This document shows, piece after piece, positions 59,314 to 64,000 of a stretch of DNA of 64,000 bases. Both the position numbers and the translations under genes were made by a program. Positions within the stretch are counted from its first letter, which is position 1. Every line of letters starts with the position of its first letter. The DNA comes from Pseudoflavonifractor sp. 524-17 (GTDB lineage Bacteria; Bacillota; Clostridia; Oscillospirales; Oscillospiraceae). The notes beneath the pieces are model-generated. The model saw only the letters and a program-made list of their open reading frames with translations. It did not search any database and had not been told where the DNA came from. The DNA lies in the NCBI RefSeq assembly GCF_009935845.1, contig NZ_QWEK01000012.1, positions 109,274-173,273 on the forward strand, given 5' to 3'.

Positions 59314-60486
59314 ATGAACGAGATTATTCTGCTCAAGCTGGGCGAGATCGTCCTCAAGGGCCTCAACCGCCGCAGCTTTGAGGACCGGCTCATCGCCAAC
59401 GCCCAGCGCCGCCTGCGCCCCTTCGGCGCCTTCAGGGTTTACACCAGGCAGTCCACCCTCTACGTGGAGCCCCAGGATGCCGCCTGCGATCTGGAGGGGG
59501 CCTACGGGGCCATGAAGAAGCTTTTCGGCGTGGCAGGCCTGTCCCGGGCCCGCTCCTGCCCCAAGGACAAGGACGCCCTGGTGGCCGCCGCCCAGGACTA
59601 TCTGGGGGACCGCCTGGCCGCCGCCAAGACCTTCAAGGTGGAGTCCAAGCGGGCGGACAAGTCCTTCCCCATGACCTCCATCCAGCTGTCCCAGTACGTG
59701 GGGGGAGAACTCCACGACCGCTACCCCCACCTGAAGGTGGACGTCCGCCGCCCGGAGCTGACGGTCTACCTGGAAATCCGGGACTACGCCGCCTACGTCC
59801 ACCCCGGCCCGGAGGCCGGCGCCGGCGGGCTGCCGGTGGGCATCAACGGCCGGGCGGTGAGCCTGCTGTCCGGGGGCATCGACTCCCCGGTGGCCTCGTG
59901 GATGATCGCCAAGCGGGGCATCGCCCTGGACATGGTCCACTTTTTCAGCTACCCCTATACCTCCCTGGAGGCCAAACAGAAGGTGCTGGACCTGGCCAAG
60001 CTCCTCACCCCCTGGTGCGGCCGGCTGATGGTCCACGTGGTCCCCTTCACCGCCATCCAGGAGGAGCTGCGCCGCAGCTGCCCGGAGGAGCTGTTCACCA
60101 TTCTCATGCGCCGCTTTATGATGCGCATCGCCCAGCGGGTGGCCCGGCGGATCCAGGCCGGGGCCATCGTCACCGGCGAGTCCCTGGGCCAGGTGGCCAG
60201 CCAGACCATGGAGGCCATGAAGGCCACCGGCGCCGTGTGTGATCTGCCCATCCTCCGCCCTGTAGTGGGCATGGACAAGGAGGAGATCGTCACCATCGCC
60301 CGGAAAATCAACACCTTCGAGACCTCTATCCTGCCCTACGAGGACTGCTGTACCGTCTTCACCCCCCGCCACCCCCGGCTGCGCCCCCTCCCCGGGGAGA
60401 TCGAGGCCGCAGAAGCCAAGCTGGATATCGACGCTCTGGTACAGGCCGCGGTGGAGGGGATCGAGCGGGTCCGGGTGGATCCGTAG
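59314..60486 (+). CDS. thiI: tRNA 4-thiouridine synthase
   Basis: A 390-residue protein; GGAG 9 bases before ATG 59314 favours this start over ATG 59299. The parts are a ferredoxin-like NFLD and THUMP (1-165), then the pyrophosphatase loop SGGIDSP (186-192) and VTGESLGQVASQT. The C-terminal rhodanese domain of enterobacterial ThiI is absent, as is usual in Firmicutes, so sulfur transfer uses a partner (NifZ-like desulfurase). It makes s4U8 in tRNA and may serve thiamine synthesis. Confidence 0.94.
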   Translation: MNEIILLKLGEIVLKGLNRRSFEDRLIANAQRRLRPFGAFRVYTRQSTLYVEPQDAACDLEGAYGAMKKLFGVAGLSRARSCPKDKDALVAAAQDYLGDRLAAAKTFKVESKRADKSFPMTSIQLSQYVGGELHDRYPHLKVDVRRPELTVYLEIRDYAAYVHPGPEAGAGGLPVGINGRAVSLLSGGIDSPVASWMIAKRGIALDMVHFFSYPYTSLEAKQKVLDLAKLLTPWCGRLMVHVVPFTAIQEELRRSCPEELFTILMRRFMMRIAQRVARRIQAGAIVTGESLGQVASQTMEAMKATGAVCDLPILRPVVGMDKEEIVTIARKINTFETSILPYEDCCTVFTPRHPRLRPLPGEIEAAEAKLDIDALVQAAVEGIERVRVDP

Positions 60487-60504
60487 GGATACTGCGGCCG
60501 CCCC

Positions 60505-61122
60505 TCAGTCCGGAATATACGCCCGAATCCTCAGCTGTGCCCCCAGGCTTTCCGCCAGCGCCCGGCACTGCTGAATCTCCGCCTCAGACTTATCCTTATC
60601 CACAATGGTCATCACCACCTTGGGCACACAGGCGGCGGCTTTCCGGGTGAAATCCAGCATGGCCTCCCAGCCCTTCACGCCGTCCCTGGGCTGGGTAACG
60701 GTGCAGTACTCCTCAGCGGTGGAGCCGTTGAGGGAGACCGATACGGTGTCGATGCGGCCCGCCAGCTCTGGGGTCACGTCCCGGCCCAGGATGAGGTTGG
60801 CGTGGCCGTTGGTGTTGATGCGTACCGGGGGCAGGCCGTCCACCTGCTCCTTCAGCCGGTCCACCAGCCATAGAATATCGTCTGTGCGGAACATGGGCTC
60901 CCCAAAGCCGCAGAAGACCAGCTCCCGATAGGAGGCCAGGGGCCGGCTGAGGAGGTTGTTTAGGGCCTCTTCCCGGCTGGGCTCGTGCTCCAGCCACAGG
61001 TCGTCAGCGTAGATGCTGCCCTTGTGCCCGTTGTGCCGCAGGCAGAAGACACAGGCGCAGTCGCACCGGTTGGTCAGGTTTACATACAGAGCACCTTCGT
61101 ACTCATAGCTGATGGTCATCAT
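60505..61122 (-). CDS. TatD-associated radical SAM protein
   Basis: A 205-residue radical SAM enzyme; GGAGG precedes ATG 61122. The cluster motif is CDCACVFC (CxxxCxxC), followed by the FCGFGEPMFR SAM-binding segment and SVSLNGSTAEEY. It begins six bases after the tatD stop, and this pairing of a short radical SAM protein with TatD recurs in Clostridia. Substrate unknown. Confidence 0.88.
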   Translation of the reverse strand: MMTISYEYEGALYVNLTNRCDCACVFCLRHNGHKGSIYADDLWLEHEPSREEALNNLLSRPLASYRELVFCGFGEPMFRTDDILWLVDRLKEQVDGLPPVRINTNGHANLILGRDVTPELAGRIDTVSVSLNGSTAEEYCTVTQPRDGVKGWEAMLDFTRKAAACVPKVVMTIVDKDKSEAEIQQCRALAESLGAQLRIRAYIPD

Positions 61123-61127
61123 TGCTG

Positions 61128-61904
61128 TCAAGCCTCCTGTGGGATGCGGAAGAACCGCCGTCCGTTTTGTGTGGTGATATGGGCCACCTCTTCGGTGGAA
61201 AGGCCCTTGAGCTGGGCCACAGTCTCCGCCATACGGCAGAGATAGCCGGAGTCGCACCGTCTCCCTCGGAAGGGCTCCGGCGTCATGTAGGGGGCGTCGG
61301 TCTCCAGCATAATGTGCTCCATGGGGAGCCACTCCAGCACCTCCAGGGCCCGGCGGGCTTTTTTGAAGGTGATGTTGCCGGTGAAGGAGAGCATCCACCC
61401 CATCTGGACCAGCACCTTGGCCTCCTCCACGCTGCCGGCGTAGCAGTGGAACACCCCACGGACGTTGGGATGGGCCCGGGCGATGTCCAGACAATCCCTG
61501 TGGGCGTCCCGGTCGTGGACGATGGCGGGGAGGTCCAGCTCCTCCGCCAGGCTGAGCTGGGCGTGGTAAAACTCCCGGGTCCTGGCCCGGCCGGGCTCGT
61601 CCTTTACCCAGTAGTAGTCCAGGCCGATCTCACCGATGGCCTTCACCTTGGGGCGGCGGGCCAGGGCACGGATTTCGTCCAGAGCACGCAGGGGCACCCC
61701 CTCCAGATTTTCCGGGTGGAACCCCACCGCGGCATAGAGAAAGGGCCAGCGGTCCGCCAGATCGACGGCAAACCGGGAGCTCTCCAGGTCGCACCCCGGG
61801 TTGAGCACCAGCTCCACCCCCTTGGCCTCCAGGCCGGAGAGCACCTGATCCCGGTCGGCGCCAAAGTGTTCGCTGTCGTAGTGGGCATGGGTATCAAAAT
61901 ACAT
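61128..61904 (-). CDS. tatD: TatD family metal-dependent DNase
   Basis: A 258-residue amidohydrolase-fold nuclease. Metal ligands include DTHAHYD (His6/8), GEIGLDYYW (Glu), IVHDRDAH and FHCYAG (His), and ETDAPYM (Asp). It acts as a 3'-5' exonuclease in DNA repair or RNA turnover. It forms an operon with the following radical SAM gene. Confidence 0.93.
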   Translation of the reverse strand: MYFDTHAHYDSEHFGADRDQVLSGLEAKGVELVLNPGCDLESSRFAVDLADRWPFLYAAVGFHPENLEGVPLRALDEIRALARRPKVKAIGEIGLDYYWVKDEPGRARTREFYHAQLSLAEELDLPAIVHDRDAHRDCLDIARAHPNVRGVFHCYAGSVEEAKVLVQMGWMLSFTGNITFKKARRALEVLEWLPMEHIMLETDAPYMTPEPFRGRRCDSGYLCRMAETVAQLKGLSTEEVAHITTQNGRRFFRIPQEA

Positions 61905-62123
61905 AAAAGCCTCCCTCCCGGGCGGCTGTCCTGCCCCGGGCGTCCTTTAGAGCCTGTTTCCGGTTCCGAAGTATTCCAAATGGCGGCAAAAGGCCACTGG
62001 TTGGGCATCTTGCCATTTTTCAAACACGGCCTAAACTCCTGCTCATCATAATACAATACTTTCCCTATGATTGCAAGGGAGAGGCGGGCCGGGTTGTCCT
62101 GCGGCGCCTCCGCGCCCCGGAGG
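61905..62123. other. Intergenic stretch upstream of tatD
   Basis: No gene is seen. The segment probably holds the tatD leader; AATACAATACTTT (about 62049) and TATGATTGC may belong to its promoter. I see no riboswitch or strong hairpin before 62124. Confidence 0.5.
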
Positions 62124-62165
62124 AGAAAAGAATGGATTCCCGCAGGCCGGATTCCATTCTTTTCT
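62124..62165. terminator. Hairpin with T-tract before comM
   Basis: AGAAAAGAATGGA (62124-62136) and TCCATTCTTTTCT (62153-62165) pair over 13 bases; it may end transcripts entering from the left. Confidence 0.6.
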
Positions 62166-62193
62166 TTACTTATGCCCCAGATTTTTCTATAAT
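62165..62193 (+). promoter_or_regulatory. comM promoter
   Basis: TTTACT (62165-62170) and TATAAT (62188-62193) are 17 bases apart, about 48 bases before the comM ATG. Confidence 0.65.
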
Positions 62194-62241
62194 AGTTCTG
62201 ACAGAGGAAATTTTGTTCTTGGTGTGAAAGGCGGCGGTTTG

Positions 62242-63762
62242 ATGTTCTGCGAGGTGCGTTCTTTGGGGCTGAGCGGCATTGCCGGGTATGAGGTCCGGGC
62301 GGAGTGCGACCTGTCCAACGGCCTGCCTGCCTTTGACGTGGTGGGCCTGCCTGACGCGGCGGTGAAGGAGGCCCGCAACCGGGTGCGCTCGGTGATCAAG
62401 AACTGTTCCTTTCAGTTTCCGGTGTCCCGGATTACGGTGAATCTGGCCCCGGCGGACCGGCGCAAGGCGGGGACGGTGTACGACCTGCCCATGCTGGTGG
62501 GCATCCTCACCGCCGGGGGGCAGCTGCCCCGGCACGACCCCAACGCCGCCTTTGTGGGGGAGCTGTCTCTGGCCGGGGCCCTGCGGCCGGTGACAGGGAT
62601 GCTGCCCATGGCCCTGGCGGCCAGGCGGGCGGGGATTACAGCCCTGTACGTCCCCGCGGACTCTGCCGCAGAGGCCACTTTGGCCGGGGCGGTGACGGTG
62701 TACCCCGTGGAGACGGTGAATCAGCTGGTGGCCCACCTGCGGGGGGAGCGCCCGATCCCCCCGGCGCCGCTGTGGACCCCCTGCGCACAGACAGGGGCGG
62801 CGCTGGACTTTTCCGACGTGAAGGGGCAGGAGCAGGGGAAGCGCGCCCTGGAGATCGCCGCCGCCGGGGGACATAACGCGGCCATGATCGGTCCGCCGGG
62901 CTCCGGCAAGTCCATGCTGGCCCGGCGGCTGCCCTCCATTCTCCCCGCCCTCAGCGGGCGGGAGGCCCTGGAGGCCACGGAGATTCACTCCGTCCTGGGC
63001 CTTACCTCCCAGCAGTCCCCTATGGTCACTCAGCGGCCTTTCCGCTCCCCCCACCACAGCATCTCCGCCATGGGCATGGCGGGGGGCGGCAGTCCCGTCC
63101 CACGGCCCGGGGAGATCTCCCTGGCCCACAACGGGGTCCTCTTTCTGGACGAGCTGCCGGAGTTCCACAAGGACGTTCTGGAATCCCTCCGCCAGCCCCT
63201 GGAGGAGGGACGCGTGCAGATCAGCCGGGCCGCCGCCAGCGAGATCTTCCCCGCCCGGTTTATGCTGATATGTGCCATGAACCCCTGCAAATGCGGCTGG
63301 TACGGCCACCCCTCCGGCCGGTGCCGGTGCAGCGAGGGGGAGGTCAAAAAGTATCTGGGCAAGCTGTCCGGCCCCCTGCTGGACCGGATCGACCTCTATG
63401 TGGAGATCCCCGCCCTGGAGTTTGACGAGATCGCCCGCCGGCCCCAGGCGGAGTCCTCCGAAACCATCCGCGCCCGGGTCAGCGCCGCCCGGGCGGTCCA
63501 GGCCCGGCGCTTCGGTCCAGACGGCCCTGGCTGCAACGCCCACATGGGCACGCGGGAGATTCAGACCTACTGTCCCCTGGACAGCGCCTGCCAGACGGTG
63601 ATGAAGGGCGCCTTTGAGCGTATGGGCCTCACCGCCCGCAGCTATGACCGCATTCTCCGGGTGGCCCGCACCATCGCCGACCTGGAGCAGGCCCCCGATA
63701 TCCAGGTGCCCCATTTGGCTGAGGCCATTCAGTATCGGGAGAGCGGGTATTTCCGGCGGTAA
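62242..63762 (+). CDS. comM: YifB/ComM Mg-chelatase-like AAA+ ATPase
   Basis: A 506-residue protein; AAAGGCGG precedes ATG 62242. The Lon-like N-terminal fold (VVGLPDAAVKEARNRVRSV) is followed by the chelatase AAA+ domain: Walker A GPPGSGKS (about 217), Walker B GVLFLDELPEF, and a CGWYGHPSGRCRC zinc-like insert, then the C-terminal Mg-chelatase part. ComM/YifB are hexameric helicases assisting branch migration in recombination and transformation. dprA often follows in Firmicutes but is outside the window here. Confidence 0.93.
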   Translation: MFCEVRSLGLSGIAGYEVRAECDLSNGLPAFDVVGLPDAAVKEARNRVRSVIKNCSFQFPVSRITVNLAPADRRKAGTVYDLPMLVGILTAGGQLPRHDPNAAFVGELSLAGALRPVTGMLPMALAARRAGITALYVPADSAAEATLAGAVTVYPVETVNQLVAHLRGERPIPPAPLWTPCAQTGAALDFSDVKGQEQGKRALEIAAAGGHNAAMIGPPGSGKSMLARRLPSILPALSGREALEATEIHSVLGLTSQQSPMVTQRPFRSPHHSISAMGMAGGGSPVPRPGEISLAHNGVLFLDELPEFHKDVLESLRQPLEEGRVQISRAAASEIFPARFMLICAMNPCKCGWYGHPSGRCRCSEGEVKKYLGKLSGPLLDRIDLYVEIPALEFDEIARRPQAESSETIRARVSAARAVQARRFGPDGPGCNAHMGTREIQTYCPLDSACQTVMKGAFERMGLTARSYDRILRVARTIADLEQAPDIQVPHLAEAIQYRESGYFRR

Positions 63763-63845
63763 CCTCTTCGGGGGAGCTTCTGCCCTCCGGGCGGGCCCCT
63801 CCAGGGGGCTTGTGCTCGCCGCACGGGCGCCCTGCGCGGGCGGCG

Positions 63846-63910
63846 CCAGGGGGCTTTCCCGAAAGCCCCCTGGACCCAAAGGGCCAGAGGGGGGAGGATC
63901 CCCCCTCTGG
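63846..63910. repeat. Two tandem GC-rich hairpins (REP-like)
   Basis: CCAGGGGGCTTT/AAAGCCCCCTGG (63846-63873) and CCAGAGGGGGG/CCCCCCTCTGG (63884-63910) lie 10 bases apart after comM. Short GC-rich palindrome pairs of this kind occur as interspersed repeats in some high-GC Clostridia; no other copy was seen in this window. No gene is visible from 63763 to the end. Confidence 0.5.
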
Positions 63911-64000
63911 ACTCCCCCAGCGCGGGGGGCCAGGCGGCGCACCGCGCCGCCACCACTGCCTCAGCGCCCTGAGCGTCTTTCGAAATAGGTGATCTCTGCG

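Noticed and set aside
1..64000. CRISPR arrays, tRNA and rRNA genes
   Set aside because: No regularly spaced repeat series and no tRNA/rRNA-like segments were seen on reading the window; a tRNAscan or Rfam search could not be run.

Overview
The window is the chromosome of a high-GC, endospore-forming clostridium, probably an Oscillospiraceae-type gut bacterium. This is inferred from spoIIP, a Gram-positive LexA, a GC-rich codon style and butyrate-type thiolase; the species cannot be read from the sequence. It has two parts: a contractile-tail prophage (about 1-29,400, left end outside the window) and host chromosome (about 29,400-64,000).

Prophage. Late genes run left to right: large terminase (partial), gpW-like joiner, portal, protease, major capsid, decoration protein, head-tail and tail-completion genes, sheath, tube, tail-assembly chaperones with a probable -1 frameshift, and tape measure. 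These are followed by gpX, gpD, gpV, PAAR, gpU, gp25-like, gpJ, gpI and a tail fibre. The fibre module ends in a complete diversity-generating retroelement (DGR): a target gene with a 3' variable repeat (VR, 21403-21537), a hairpin, avd, a template repeat (TR, 22070-22204) and a reverse transcriptase with YMDD and GLGSQ motifs. Over 135 aligned positions VR and TR differ at 20 sites, and every one is an A in TR. This is the signature of adenine-directed mutagenesis, so the phage probably diversifies its receptor-binding tip. Lysis genes follow (coiled-coil/membrane protein, CHAP-LysM endolysin, holin-like protein), then a control region with an Arc-like repressor, an XRE repressor, three operator-like repeats and an IS30-type DDE transposase at the right edge. 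Two self-contained 'moron' units sit on the opposite strand inside the late operon, each with its own promoter and terminator: a membrane-anchored protein (6994-7776) and a HicAB toxin-antitoxin pair (14426-15053).

Host part. In order: spoIIP; a 500-base structured non-coding stretch with its own promoter; a decayed nucleotide-cyclase gene; thiolase; a P-type calcium ATPase; two duplicated secreted proteins; a putative toxin with three tandem, mosaic immunity-like genes; exonuclease III; lexA; a CBS protein; a QueG-like iron-sulfur protein and murE; an AEC transporter; an SLH protein; an AT-rich island with a frameshifted secreted gene; trkA-trkH potassium uptake; an ABC exporter; a CodA-like amidohydrolase; an M16 peptidase; a zinc-type macrodomain protein; thiI; a radical SAM protein and tatD; and comM/yifB.

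The most notable system is the DGR on the tail-fibre module. Other items worth attention are the toxin with amplified immunity genes, the transposase at the prophage edge, and the unexplained structured RNA region downstream of spoIIP.
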